The translations under genes and the position numbers were made by a program. The notes under the pieces were generated by a model. The model saw only the letters and a list, made by a program, of their open reading frames with translations, did not search any database and was not told the DNA's origin. Below, piece after piece: positions 25,978-34,865 of a DNA stretch of 43,375 bases. Source of the stretch: Gluconacetobacter sacchari (GTDB lineage: Bacteria; Pseudomonadota; Alphaproteobacteria; Acetobacterales; Acetobacteraceae); NCBI RefSeq assembly GCF_014174255.1, contig NZ_JABEQJ010000038.1, positions 1 to 43,375 on the forward strand, in the 5' to 3' direction. Numbering within the stretch: position 1 is the first letter of the stretch; each line of letters opens with the position of its first letter.

Positions 25978-27255
25978 ATGCAGCATTTCGATTTCGTGAT
26001 TATTGGGGCGGGCCCCGCCGGTCTTGCAGCACGACAGCGCTTGGAAGACGAAGGGTGCTCCGTTGCTCTTATCGACGCCGGTAAGCCTCTCAGTCAACGG
26101 AGTCGAGGCAATGAGAAGGAACTCGCAACCGGATATGGGGGAGCTGGGCTGTTCTCAGATGGAAAATTCTCCTTTTTCCCGTCAGCGACACGCCTCTGGC
26201 AACTTGGTCACCAGGACGCACTGCGCGCCTCCTACGATTGGGTCCAGGCGCTGCTCAAACAGCATGGCCTCGATAGCCCGCCTTATCCTGAGATCGGCCT
26301 AAGTGACGCTGCTGCTCAAGGTCGGTGGGCATTAAAAGAATATCCGTCGAGTTATCTTCCGCTGAGCAGTCGGTTTGAACTAATAACGTCTCTGTTGGCT
26401 GGCAGTCAGTCGGTTTCCTTCGACGAAACAATCGTGGAAGATTTGAATTTTTCGCGTGAATCACAGTTGTTCGGCGTAAGGCTTGTCCAAACGCATGGAA
26501 TTCGTTCGGTGATTACAGCTCGATACGTGATAGTGGCCACAGGAAGGTTTGGTCCCCTGAGCTTTCCAGGCTTGTTCCTCAATAAACATTTCCAAAGACT
26601 GGAAGTCGGATTTCGGATCGAGCAACCTTCTGACCGTGCGTTCTTTGCGAACGTCAAGCAGCTGGATCCGAAGTTCTGCTTCCGCGACGATGCGAAGGCA
26701 CTCGAGTGGCGAACATTCTGCGTATGCCGTGAGGGCACGACTGCCCTCGCTCACGTAAATGGCTTGTGGGCTGTATCCGGCCACTCGGATTGTGCACCCA
26801 CCTGTAATTCCAACGTGGGATTCAACACGCGGATATTGGATGAGGCTGTCGCATCGAGGAATCTGCCGCATTTGACGGGAGCAATGAAGGACAAGGGTTG
26901 CCATTTCAAGGTCCCTCTCCGCGACGTCTTAGCCCATAAAAAGTCGACGCTAGACATATTCCACCGTGTTTACGGTCCTGAGTTGAGTGAAAGCATGATC
27001 GTTGGGCTGCGTCATCTGATAGCTCAATTCCCTTCCATTGATCACGAAACGACGAACTTGATCGGACCTACGCTTGAAGGCGTCGGGTGGTACCCAGTCC
27101 TTGATGACTACCTAAGTCTTCGCGATGTTCCTGCTTGGGTTGCAGGTGATGCGTGCGGTCTGTTTCGTGGAATCGTCGCTGCCCTTATCAGCGGACATTA
27201 CTCTGCGTCGGAGGCCCTCCGTAAGTTCAAGTTAGAAGAAACTATTGCAGCATGA
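25978..27255 (+). CDS. FAD-dependent dehydrogenase (COG2509-like)
   Basis: A 425-aa flavoprotein. The N-terminus is a Rossmann FAD fold (FDFVIIGAGPAGLAARQRLE, GAGPAG at 10-15), followed by the signature GYGGAGLFSDGKFSFF (52-66). This signature is characteristic of the uncharacterised FAD-dependent dehydrogenases of COG2509, relatives of geranylgeranyl-reductase/HI0933-like proteins. A second FAD stretch (VIVATGRFG) and the end GLFRGIVAALISGHYSASEA support this. The ATG at 25978 is used since the fold begins at once; 43 codons upstream are open but unlike the family. Its stop overlaps the Nudix start (ATGA). It probably oxidises or reduces an intermediate of the cluster; the substrate is unknown. 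Confidence 0.75.
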   Translation: MQHFDFVIIGAGPAGLAARQRLEDEGCSVALIDAGKPLSQRSRGNEKELATGYGGAGLFSDGKFSFFPSATRLWQLGHQDALRASYDWVQALLKQHGLDSPPYPEIGLSDAAAQGRWALKEYPSSYLPLSSRFELITSLLAGSQSVSFDETIVEDLNFSRESQLFGVRLVQTHGIRSVITARYVIVATGRFGPLSFPGLFLNKHFQRLEVGFRIEQPSDRAFFANVKQLDPKFCFRDDAKALEWRTFCVCREGTTALAHVNGLWAVSGHSDCAPTCNSNVGFNTRILDEAVASRNLPHLTGAMKDKGCHFKVPLRDVLAHKKSTLDIFHRVYGPELSESMIVGLRHLIAQFPSIDHETTNLIGPTLEGVGWYPVLDDYLSLRDVPAWVAGDACGLFRGIVAALISGHYSASEALRKFKLEETIAA

Positions 27256-27719
27256 GCGTCGAGTTATATCAACGCACCTCAGTTATTGGAGTGGGTGCTA
27301 TAATCCGCAACAATAGAGGTGAGGTATTGCTCGGGCATCGGGTGAAGAGAGGAGAACACGAGACATGGTGCCTTCCTGGCGGTCACGTCGAACCTCACGA
27401 AACCTTTGAACAGACTGCACGCCGCGAAATAGCGGAAGAAACCGGGATAGCCGTCTATTCGGATCTAGACCCTATTATCCTCACAGTGGATACTACGGCC
27501 TCTATTCCGTCTGTTACTTGTGGCGTGGTCGTCACAGTGAGAGACGGCACGAAACCCGTTGTCCGCGAGCCATGCGTATTTGCTTGCTGGCAGTGGATAC
27601 ACCCCAGCCTATTCCCTCGCCCGTTTTTTCCGGCCTCCGAGGCTCTGTTGAATGCTTGGATGGGAAAGCCACCCTTAGTAGGGTGGCACACCTATTTCAT
27701 CAACTTAGAAAAAAGATAG
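27252..27719 (+). CDS. Nudix hydrolase
   Basis: A 155-aa Nudix protein with a complete Nudix box at residues 44-66 (GGHVEPHETFEQTARREIAE followed by ETGI; consensus GX5EX7REUXEEXGU). It would bind Mg or Mn and cleave a nucleoside diphosphate linked to another group. MutT/dCTP-pyrophosphatase-like features (LLGHRVKRGEHETWCLPGG) are seen. The overlap with the FAD gene implies coupled synthesis. In the cluster it could clear an adenylated or nucleotide-linked by-product, or act on a nucleotide substrate; neither can be chosen from sequence. Confidence 0.85.
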   Translation: MSVELYQRTSVIGVGAIIRNNRGEVLLGHRVKRGEHETWCLPGGHVEPHETFEQTARREIAEETGIAVYSDLDPIILTVDTTASIPSVTCGVVVTVRDGTKPVVREPCVFACWQWIHPSLFPRPFFPASEALLNAWMGKPPLVGWHTYFINLEKR

Positions 27720-27887
27720 CCGATATTCGGGCTATATACCATGTCAGGAACTGAGATGGATGGTTAATTTTGTTTAAATTGAAATCGCTCCATTTGTGAG
27801 TGGAGAGCTCGATTCGAAAGCGTACTATGAGAAGTCAGCGCGGTATTTTGTAGCTGCGATGGCATCCGAAATCAGCGAGAGAAATCA

Positions 27888-30800
27888 ATGTTAGTTAATG
27901 GCATGTCGCCAATGGCATATGATGTTCCTATTACGGGCACGAGCGTTCTCTCACTCATCTTAGATTGCGCGGCGACAAACCGTGATTCTATCGCGGTAAT
28001 CCATGGGCGTAATTCGTTAACATATTCCGAGCTCGTGGCTTGCGCCTATTACAATGCAACGAGACTAAAGGAGGTCGGAGTCGCCAAAGGAACCACGCTG
28101 CTTTGCGCGGCTCCTACCGGTGTTCAACTACCCATCTCCTGGCTTAGTTCGATGATGCTTGGGGCAATTTTTATACCCGTGGACCCGGGATGGCCACAGC
28201 ATCGCGTAGAAGAAATCATTTCCACATCAACACCAGCAGCCATCCTAACGACTGGTTCTGAAGAAAGAATCCTGAATTATCTCCATGACGCCAATTTTAT
28301 AAAAATCGAGACTAAGCTCAACGGTGACTCTTCTGAATGGGAGATGGCCGATCTATCAACCGGAGACATCATGTATGGATTTTTTACGTCAGGAACAACA
28401 GGATCTGCAAAGTGCGCGCTGAATATTCACGGGGGCGTCCAGAACAGATTTCAGTATATGACCCGTCGCTTCGGGCACGGACATGTAGCATTCCAAAATA
28501 GCTCTCCATGCTTCGACTCCTCAATATGGCAGCTTCTATGGCCGCTAGCCAGCGGCGGGTCAGTAGTGCTTCCGGACGAGCGACGTGCCGTAGACGTCAT
28601 ATCGACAGTCGCGCTCATAGAAAAACATCGCGCTACCATAACAGATTTCGTTCCGTCTCTCTTTCGGTTGCTCGTAAAATCCCTGAACGTCGGCACAGTC
28701 AAACCCGAGCAATTAACGAGCCTTCGACACATCTTGATCGGTGGCGAGGCTGCAGACGGCACTTCTATACGCGACTTTATGAGGCACGTTCCGAATTGCG
28801 CGCTCGTAAACACCTACGGTCATACTGAGGCTTCGATCGGCATGGTCTTTCACGACATTACCAGGGAAGATCTTGCTAGGATTCCGCTCGGAAGTCCGAT
28901 AGACAACACTTTCGTTTTGGTCGTCGACAAGACGATGGCTCCGGTTCCTGATGGAGAAGTCGGAGAAATCGTGGTTGGTGGCGCATGCGTAGGTCGAGGG
29001 TACTTGGGTCAACCCGAACTCACGTCGCGATGTTTTCTTCCGAATCCCTATGAGGGTACAAAAGGGGAAACAGTGTACCGGACCGGCGACTATGGACGAA
29101 TGAACGGAAAAGGATTGCTCGAATATGTCGGACGTTCCGGTGATCAAATAAAGGTGTTCGGGGTCCGCGTCGAGCTAGAAGATGTGGCTAGCGCGGCCAA
29201 AAGAACGCTTCCGGAGATAGAGCAGGCAATCCCTCTGGTGATTTCTGCGAGCGAAGGAAATGACATCCTGTGCCTCGCATACGTGGGGGAAAAGGAATAT
29301 GAGCCCAGCCTTATGCGTCAAAATCTGTCGTCCTGTCTTCCCCTGACCCACGTGCCGAAGTACTTCCTGCGTCTCGGAGATCTTCCCCTCAGCGATAATG
29401 GCAAGATAGATAAGAAAGTAATCCACGCTATATTCGAATCAAAGCTGAATGCTGTTCGTCAAGATATCGGACACCCGCAGGAGACTTCGGTCCCCGGCAG
29501 AGTCTATAGCTCATTTGCGAGAGTGCTTGGGCGAAGGAAATTTCCAACTGATGCAAACTTTTTCGATATTGGAGGGTCGTCGCTTGACGCGATAAATCTC
29601 GCGATCGACCTTGAACAGTCGACGGGATTTCACCTGGATGTCTCAACAGTATATCGTTACCCCAGCGTGCGGGCACTCGCCGATTACCTCCAAAGAGGGG
29701 GCACTCCGGAAGCACCCGATAATGAAATCACTTTACCTATTTTGGATCATTTCCGAGTCGCCGAGCCCGTGGAGCCAAGGGGGCGACCAAAGACAATCCT
29801 GATAACGGGGGCAACTGGTTTCGTGGGCGCGTCCTGCCTTGCCAACATCCTCCGCGAAACGTCGTATGATGTTTATACTATAGCCCGCGCTGATGATTCT
29901 CTTCACGCCAATGCCCGTGTATGGAAAGAGCTACACCAATTCGAGGTGAATGAGAAATCTGTGGCTTCACGGTTGACGGTAATAAAAGGCGATCTCGCTG
30001 CCGAAAGGTTCGGTTTGGATCATCAAACATTTGAGCAGCTTCTGTCCAATATTGATGAGGTGATCCATTGTGCTTCAGAGGTGAATTTCCTGAAAGAGCC
30101 TGACCTGCTATATCGATCGAACGTTACCGCGACAGAAAAGGTTCTACGATTTTGCGGGATGGTTCAGGCCAAACGCCTCCATCACATATCTTCGCTTGCC
30201 GTAGTTCCATTTCACCCACAGTCGGGCGACTCCCAAATCAAGTACAGCGCGGGTGTCGGCTCCGGCTATGGAGTAACCAAGTACCTCGCAGAGGTCATCG
30301 TCAAGAAAGCAAAAGCACTAGGACTCGAGGCCGAGATCTACCGCCTCGACGATGTCCTTCCCTCCGCGGTCTTTGGCTATCGGAACAAGCGATCGATTTT
30401 CGATATATTCGTGCGCACTTGTCTTAGGGAGGGGGTATACCCCGCTGAAGCAGGGGAAATAAGGTATCTTTCGACGGATCAGGTGTCCGAAATGATCGTG
30501 AATCGCATCGGTCTGACGGACTGGGGCGCGCCGGAAGGCTCTACAATACAGGTAGTATCTCCTATTGCAATAAGTATTGAGCAAATGTTGCTTCACGCCG
30601 CGCAGCGAAGAGGACTACTGCTACGACAGCTACCATATCAAGAGTTTCTCCATGCTCTCGAGGTTTCGTCGCATAGCGACTCGAAGCTACTGAAAACCGT
30701 AATTCCGGAGTACTCGACTGTGGTACGGGGCCGGCGGGTATTTGAAATCACCATGGTGGCCGATCAGCCTGGGAGCAGTGGCAAATGCGCTTTGCCGGTT

Positions 30801-30890
30801 GCAGACGGAGAAGCAATCCGAACTGGTTGCTTCGATCGATTTATTGACGCGGTTGTCAACGACATCACCGCGGTATCTTCTCAGGAGTAA
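27888..30890 (+). CDS. NRPS-like adenylation-carrier-reductase (A-T-R) enzyme
   Basis: A 1000-aa single-module enzyme. The adenylation domain (about 20-510) has FFTSGTTGSAK (165-175), YGHTEAS (310-316), YRTGDYG (397-403) and NGKIDKK with the A10 Lys near 506. The carrier domain (about 535-605) has FFDIGGSSLDA, with the phosphopantetheine Ser at 565. The terminal reductase (about 635-960) has TGATGFVG (640-647) and the Tyr-Lys pair in YGVTK (794/798). It lacks a condensation domain. The logic is: activate a carboxylic acid, tether it, and release it reductively as aldehyde or alcohol. By-eye pocket residues are D-S-W-D-L-G-T-I, a code I do not recognise; the acidic residue at the 278-equivalent argues against an acidic substrate and for a basic or amide one. 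A 168-nt gap precedes it; ribosome site weak. Confidence 0.9.
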   Translation: MLVNGMSPMAYDVPITGTSVLSLILDCAATNRDSIAVIHGRNSLTYSELVACAYYNATRLKEVGVAKGTTLLCAAPTGVQLPISWLSSMMLGAIFIPVDPGWPQHRVEEIISTSTPAAILTTGSEERILNYLHDANFIKIETKLNGDSSEWEMADLSTGDIMYGFFTSGTTGSAKCALNIHGGVQNRFQYMTRRFGHGHVAFQNSSPCFDSSIWQLLWPLASGGSVVLPDERRAVDVISTVALIEKHRATITDFVPSLFRLLVKSLNVGTVKPEQLTSLRHILIGGEAADGTSIRDFMRHVPNCALVNTYGHTEASIGMVFHDITREDLARIPLGSPIDNTFVLVVDKTMAPVPDGEVGEIVVGGACVGRGYLGQPELTSRCFLPNPYEGTKGETVYRTGDYGRMNGKGLLEYVGRSGDQIKVFGVRVELEDVASAAKRTLPEIEQAIPLVISASEGNDILCLAYVGEKEYEPSLMRQNLSSCLPLTHVPKYFLRLGDLPLSDNGKIDKKVIHAIFESKLNAVRQDIGHPQETSVPGRVYSSFARVLGRRKFPTDANFFDIGGSSLDAINLAIDLEQSTGFHLDVSTVYRYPSVRALADYLQRGGTPEAPDNEITLPILDHFRVAEPVEPRGRPKTILITGATGFVGASCLANILRETSYDVYTIARADDSLHANARVWKELHQFEVNEKSVASRLTVIKGDLAAERFGLDHQTFEQLLSNIDEVIHCASEVNFLKEPDLLYRSNVTATEKVLRFCGMVQAKRLHHISSLAVVPFHPQSGDSQIKYSAGVGSGYGVTKYLAEVIVKKAKALGLEAEIYRLDDVLPSAVFGYRNKRSIFDIFVRTCLREGVYPAEAGEIRYLSTDQVSEMIVNRIGLTDWGAPEGSTIQVVSPIAISIEQMLLHAAQRRGLLLRQLPYQEFLHALEVSSHSDSKLLKTVIPEYSTVVRGRRVFEITMVADQPGSSGKCALPVADGEAIRTGCFDRFIDAVVNDITAVSSQE

Positions 30891-30895
30891 TATGT

Positions 30896-32206
30896 ATGTT
30901 TAATGATAGATATCGTAAATCGAGAGAACAATTCAAGCGCGGCCTTCGCACTCTTCCTGGGGGGGTCAGTTCGCCTGGAAGAGCTTTTAGCGATGTCGTG
31001 ACCCCTCCGATTTTTGTAAGTTCCGCCCGGGGGAGTCGCTTCACCGATGAAGACGGCAACAGTTACGTGGATTTTGTGCTCGGTCTCGGCCCTGTGATCC
31101 TCGGGCACGGGCATCCAGAAGTGGTAAGAGCAATCTCGGATCAGGCTAGCAAGGGTACGGTCTATGGTATGCCGACTACAATAGAGTACGATCTTGCTGA
31201 TGAAATTATTGCGGCGTCGGAAGTGATCGACCTCGTTCGCTTTATGTGCAGCGGGACCGAGGCAGTGATGACCGCCTTTCGTTTAGCGCGTGCTGCAACC
31301 GGACGGGAGCGTATCGTAAAGTTCCGTGGAGGGTACCATGGTCACTCGGACGTTGCCATTGCACAGGCAACGAAGCCACACATGCTTTCCATCGACGGCG
31401 AAAATATCCGGAGCGGGCTGGCGACAAGTGAGAAGCAAGACGTAATTATATCAGAATACAATGACAGCGACGCAATTAAGACGCTAGTCGATGCTCATGG
31501 TGACGAGATTGCTGCGATAATTGTTGAGCCGGTGGCGACGAATATGGGGTTGGTGCCGGGGACAGGTGAGTTCCTTAGAACTCTGCGCAGTCTAACCTCT
31601 GATCGCGGAATCGTGTTGATCTTCGACGAAGTTGTCTCGGGATTTCGCTTTAGATACGGGCCTGTGGCCGATCAAATCGGCATTCTACCGGACTTGATAA
31701 CGTTCGGTAAGATCGTGGGCGGCGGCCTGCCAATCGGTGCTCTCGGGGGAAAGGCCGAAATCATGGAGTTGTTGGTCCGCCGAGGGAGTGTCTTTCAGGG
31801 AGGCACGTTTGCTGGTAGTCCACTGGCTATGGCTGCAGGGCTGGCGCAGCTTAGAGTCTTGCGGGATACGGACGCCTATGCTCATCTCGACCATCTTGGA
31901 AAGATCCTTTGTCATTCGTTAATAAATGAGTTCCGTGAACGGAATCTTCCGTTTGGGGCTCAACGCTATGGATCTTTGGTTAGTCCTATATTGCAGGTTG
32001 CCAAGGAATCCCTTCGTGATTATTCAGACGTTGGCGGTCAAGACGCAAAGTTATTTGGTCGAGTACATAAGGAGCTAATGGACCGTGGCTTTGCGATCCC
32101 TCCTTCGATTGAGGAACCGCTTTTTCTTTCGGTGGTCCACGAAGAACATCAGGTTAAGGGACTGGCTTCAGCTTACGCCGATGCGGCGTTTTCTTATTCT
32201 CGTTAA
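30896..32206 (+). CDS. Glutamate-1-semialdehyde aminomutase-like PLP aminotransferase
   Basis: A class III aminotransferase of 436 aa closest in look to glutamate-1-semialdehyde 2,1-aminomutase (HemL). Visible: LPGGVSSPGRAF near the start, FMCSGTEAVMTAFRLARAAT, VKFRGGYHGHSDVAIAQ, the PLP-binding FDEVVSGFRF (Asp 244) and Lys 272 in TFGKIVGGGLPIGALGG. Alphaproteobacteria normally make 5-aminolevulinate by the glycine/succinyl-CoA route and need no HemL, so a role in this cluster is likely. Standing 5 nt after an amino-acid reductase gene, it is well placed to aminate or isomerise the amino-aldehyde made there. AGGAG lies 8 nt before the ATG. Confidence 0.85.
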   Translation: MFNDRYRKSREQFKRGLRTLPGGVSSPGRAFSDVVTPPIFVSSARGSRFTDEDGNSYVDFVLGLGPVILGHGHPEVVRAISDQASKGTVYGMPTTIEYDLADEIIAASEVIDLVRFMCSGTEAVMTAFRLARAATGRERIVKFRGGYHGHSDVAIAQATKPHMLSIDGENIRSGLATSEKQDVIISEYNDSDAIKTLVDAHGDEIAAIIVEPVATNMGLVPGTGEFLRTLRSLTSDRGIVLIFDEVVSGFRFRYGPVADQIGILPDLITFGKIVGGGLPIGALGGKAEIMELLVRRGSVFQGGTFAGSPLAMAAGLAQLRVLRDTDAYAHLDHLGKILCHSLINEFRERNLPFGAQRYGSLVSPILQVAKESLRDYSDVGGQDAKLFGRVHKELMDRGFAIPPSIEEPLFLSVVHEEHQVKGLASAYADAAFSYSR

Positions 32207-32222
32207 GGAAGGACGAAAAATA

Positions 32223-33230
32223 ATGAATTCATCGGAAACGAACGACTTTCTCGCTATCTCGAGAGGCGAGGCTGCGGTCCTAATGGGTGGGGCTTGGCAG
32301 GAAAACTCCTGGTTCCGTCATCTCAGCAAGTTGGTAAAGAAAGGATTCTACGAGGGCGATAACGAGAGCCAACTGCAGCTTCATAGAATCCTAAATTCGA
32401 TCTACCGAGTTCTCACCGTTGTCCCTGACCCGGGAGCTGAGACACTTGAGGGGACTCCATATATAGAGAGCATTAGGTCAACCATTGAGAAGGGTTTCAT
32501 TGATTGGCTGAACGACACGTGTGTTTTAAATGGCATAGTGGTTCCGGGCGAGACGAGCTTTGCGAACTGGTTATGGCAGTTTGTAGAGACTCATCCCGCT
32601 GCTACTCATCAGGCGTATTTTGAGTTCTTGGCTAACCGGGCGACGATCGAGGATCTCCGGTTCTATTTGGTGCAAGAGTCGGCCATTGATGCAAGCACCG
32701 ACGACTTTCTCGCGTCTTTGCAAATCGGGGCTCCAGGTGAAGCAAAAATGGAGATCGCACGGAATTATTGGGATGAGATGGGTGAGGGAGACCCAAATTT
32801 TCTGCATTCCACTTTGTTTTCCGATGCTCTCGGGGCATTTTCAATCAGCAACATGGAAGCCGAGAACGCGCTTACTCTTGAAGCATTGATCTGCGGGAAC
32901 CTTCAGCAAATGGTTGGCCTGCGTAGGAACCTATTTCATATAGGCGTGGGATACTTCGGAGCTACAGAGCAACTCGTGCCAAAGCGCTTCGAAGCGCTGA
33001 AGCGCGGCTGGGAGAGGGTTGGGTTGAATCCGAGCGCGGCAAAGTATCATATGCTGCATATTGAAGTCGACGGCGGCCATTCGGAAGGTTGGTACCAAAA
33101 TGTGGTTGCGCCGCTGTCGAAGCGATCTGAACAAGTTCGGAGGGAAATAACGACGGGCGCATTATACCGCCTTGTCACGTCGCACATTTATCTCGACAAA
33201 CTCCTCCGGGATTTTCCGAGTCAGAATTAA
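32223..33230 (+). CDS. Haem-oxygenase-like diiron oxygenase (HDO)
   Basis: A 335-aa all-helical protein of the haem-oxygenase-like diiron family, which includes the N-oxygenase SznF, UndA and BesC. Candidate iron ligands with family spacing: E152 (YLVQESA), E185 and H195 (NYWDEMGEGDPNFLH, ten apart), E249 (YFGATE), H279, D283 and H286 (HIEVDGGHSEGW; 30 from E249, then 4 and 3). The spacings 10, 30, 4 and 3 equal those I recall for SznF, which uses seven ligands. The N-terminal 110 residues are less conserved. The ATG at 32223 is used since AGGAAGGA precedes it and the longer frame overlaps the PLP gene. Probable reactions are N-oxygenation, or oxidative C-C cleavage, of an amine or amino acid. 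Confidence 0.82.
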   Translation: MNSSETNDFLAISRGEAAVLMGGAWQENSWFRHLSKLVKKGFYEGDNESQLQLHRILNSIYRVLTVVPDPGAETLEGTPYIESIRSTIEKGFIDWLNDTCVLNGIVVPGETSFANWLWQFVETHPAATHQAYFEFLANRATIEDLRFYLVQESAIDASTDDFLASLQIGAPGEAKMEIARNYWDEMGEGDPNFLHSTLFSDALGAFSISNMEAENALTLEALICGNLQQMVGLRRNLFHIGVGYFGATEQLVPKRFEALKRGWERVGLNPSAAKYHMLHIEVDGGHSEGWYQNVVAPLSKRSEQVRREITTGALYRLVTSHIYLDKLLRDFPSQN

Positions 33231-33423
33231 GGTATTGCTCTGTCGGTTGACCACTTGAGGGGAGGCTTCGGGTTTTCCCTCTTGCGGTATTGAGCGGGCG
33301 GTCGGCGCGGCGTTCGATCGAGGAGCTCGTGGAAATGTTGAACCGGTTATAGGTCGAGGCCTCCTCGGCGATGATCTCTGGCGCTCGGGAAGGGCTTTGA
33401 AGCCTCGCGATTGGAGTCGCTTC

Positions 33424-34692
33424 GTGAAAAAAAAGTATGCGATCATTGTTGACCCTTATTCTAGCGGTAGCCTTCTAGCGCCGGAGTTCGTTCGGCGAGG
33501 TTTTGATTGCGTTGCCGTTCATTCGCAACCTTTGCGGATTCCGGACAATGGGGGGCGGCCCAATGGCTCCTTTTTTTTCGCGGAGCAGTATCTAGGAGCT
33601 CAGGGAGTTGAGGCACTTGGTGCGGAACTCCTACGCCTAGGCCAGCCGGTTGCTGTGGTTGCGGGGACGGAGAGCGGCGTAATTCTGTCCGACCAACTCT
33701 CCGAGTATCTAAATCTACCTGGGAACGACAGGATGTCGTCGCTAGCGCGGCGTGATAAGTTCTTAATGCACGAAGCTGTAAAGATGTCCGGCCTGGCAAG
33801 TGTCGATCAATGCGTCGTACGTACCACCTCCGAAGCTCTCAAGTGGCTCGGAATGACGGGGCACGATCAGGTGGTGTCTAAGCCTCGCTCTTCGGCGGGG
33901 TCAGACAATGTGAGGCTTTGTCGTTCTCCCGGGGAATTGGAAGCCAGCGTCGATACAATATTGAGGAGCATGAATTACGTCGGAGAAAAAAATCACGACG
34001 CTCTTTTGCAAGAATATATTCCTGGAACGGAATATGTCGTGGATACGATAAGCAGCAACGGTCGCCATCTTACGATTAATTTGTGCTGCTACACAAAGAG
34101 CATAGTCAATGGCGCTTTCTTATATCGAGAGACGCGCTTTCTTCCTCCGACGGGGGAGCTAGCGGAGAAGCTCATCAGGTATAATGATGCTGTTCTTGAT
34201 GTTCTTGGAATTGTAACGGGTCCGGCTCATAGCGAGATTATATTGTCGGGTGAGGGCTCTCCTATTCTGGTGGAGGTTGGTGCCCGCTTGCATGGCGGCG
34301 TTACCGGTCCACAGGTGGTGCGTCGCTGCAGTTCACTCGACCCGTTTGACGTGCTCGTCGACGCCTACGTAGATAACGATGGGTTTCGAGCTGCGGCTAA
34401 TGAAGGCAATCGCTTTATCAGGCATGCGACTGCCTATTGCTTTGCAAACCAAACAGAAGGGATCGTTACCGGCTTTCCCTCCAGGAACAGGTTGATGTGT
34501 CTTGCGTCATTCTTCGACTTTAAGGCTAATGTATCGGTTGGCGACAAAATCTCAAAGACAGTCGACCTCTATAGTTCTCCCGGTTGGATCGTGCTCTGTC
34601 ATCATGATGCTAAGCAACTGGCGTCAGACTTAGAGGAGGTCAAGAGGCTCGAGGCGGAAGGTTCAATCGTGGGCGTCCTCAGGGAGCCATAG
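33424..34692 (+). CDS. ATP-grasp ligase 1 (L-amino-acid ligase type)
   Basis: A carboxylate-amine ligase of 422 aa. After an N-terminal pre-ATP-grasp domain (YAIIVDPYSSGSLLAPEFVR) come the ATP-grasp motifs: VVSKPRSSAGSDNVRL (ATP-binding Lys and loop), LLQEYIPGTEYVVDTIS, and the metal/phosphate region HSEIILSGEGSPILVEVGA followed by RLHGG. This resembles BacD-like dipeptide ligases and BtrJ-like enzymes that join amino acids through an acyl phosphate. The GTG at 33424 is preferred because GGAG lies 7 nt upstream; a TTG at 33397 is also possible. The 193-nt gap after the HDO gene is GC-richer than its surroundings and shows no gene. Confidence 0.85.
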   Translation: MKKKYAIIVDPYSSGSLLAPEFVRRGFDCVAVHSQPLRIPDNGGRPNGSFFFAEQYLGAQGVEALGAELLRLGQPVAVVAGTESGVILSDQLSEYLNLPGNDRMSSLARRDKFLMHEAVKMSGLASVDQCVVRTTSEALKWLGMTGHDQVVSKPRSSAGSDNVRLCRSPGELEASVDTILRSMNYVGEKNHDALLQEYIPGTEYVVDTISSNGRHLTINLCCYTKSIVNGAFLYRETRFLPPTGELAEKLIRYNDAVLDVLGIVTGPAHSEIILSGEGSPILVEVGARLHGGVTGPQVVRRCSSLDPFDVLVDAYVDNDGFRAAANEGNRFIRHATAYCFANQTEGIVTGFPSRNRLMCLASFFDFKANVSVGDKISKTVDLYSSPGWIVLCHHDAKQLASDLEEVKRLEAEGSIVGVLREP

Positions 34693-34699
34693 AATGAGG

Positions 34700-34721
34700 C
34701 GGGCACTATACCGAGTGCCCG
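34700..34721 (+). terminator. Hairpin after ATP-grasp 1
   Basis: A perfect 8-bp stem (CGGGCACT/AGTGCCCG) with a 6-nt loop starts 8 nt after the stop codon. No T-run follows. It may reduce read-through to the exporter gene or protect the mRNA end. Confidence 0.35.
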
Positions 34722-34865
34722 ATAGGTGAGCGACCACCTGTCCCACGTCGGGCTTCACGTGTGCGCTAAATAGATTTGCAGAGTCTCCGGTTGAATTAAG
34801 CATGAGGCAACAAGTTGGGCTTGGAGAACGAGTTGATCGAGCGCGCAGGTCCAGTTGAACGTGGC

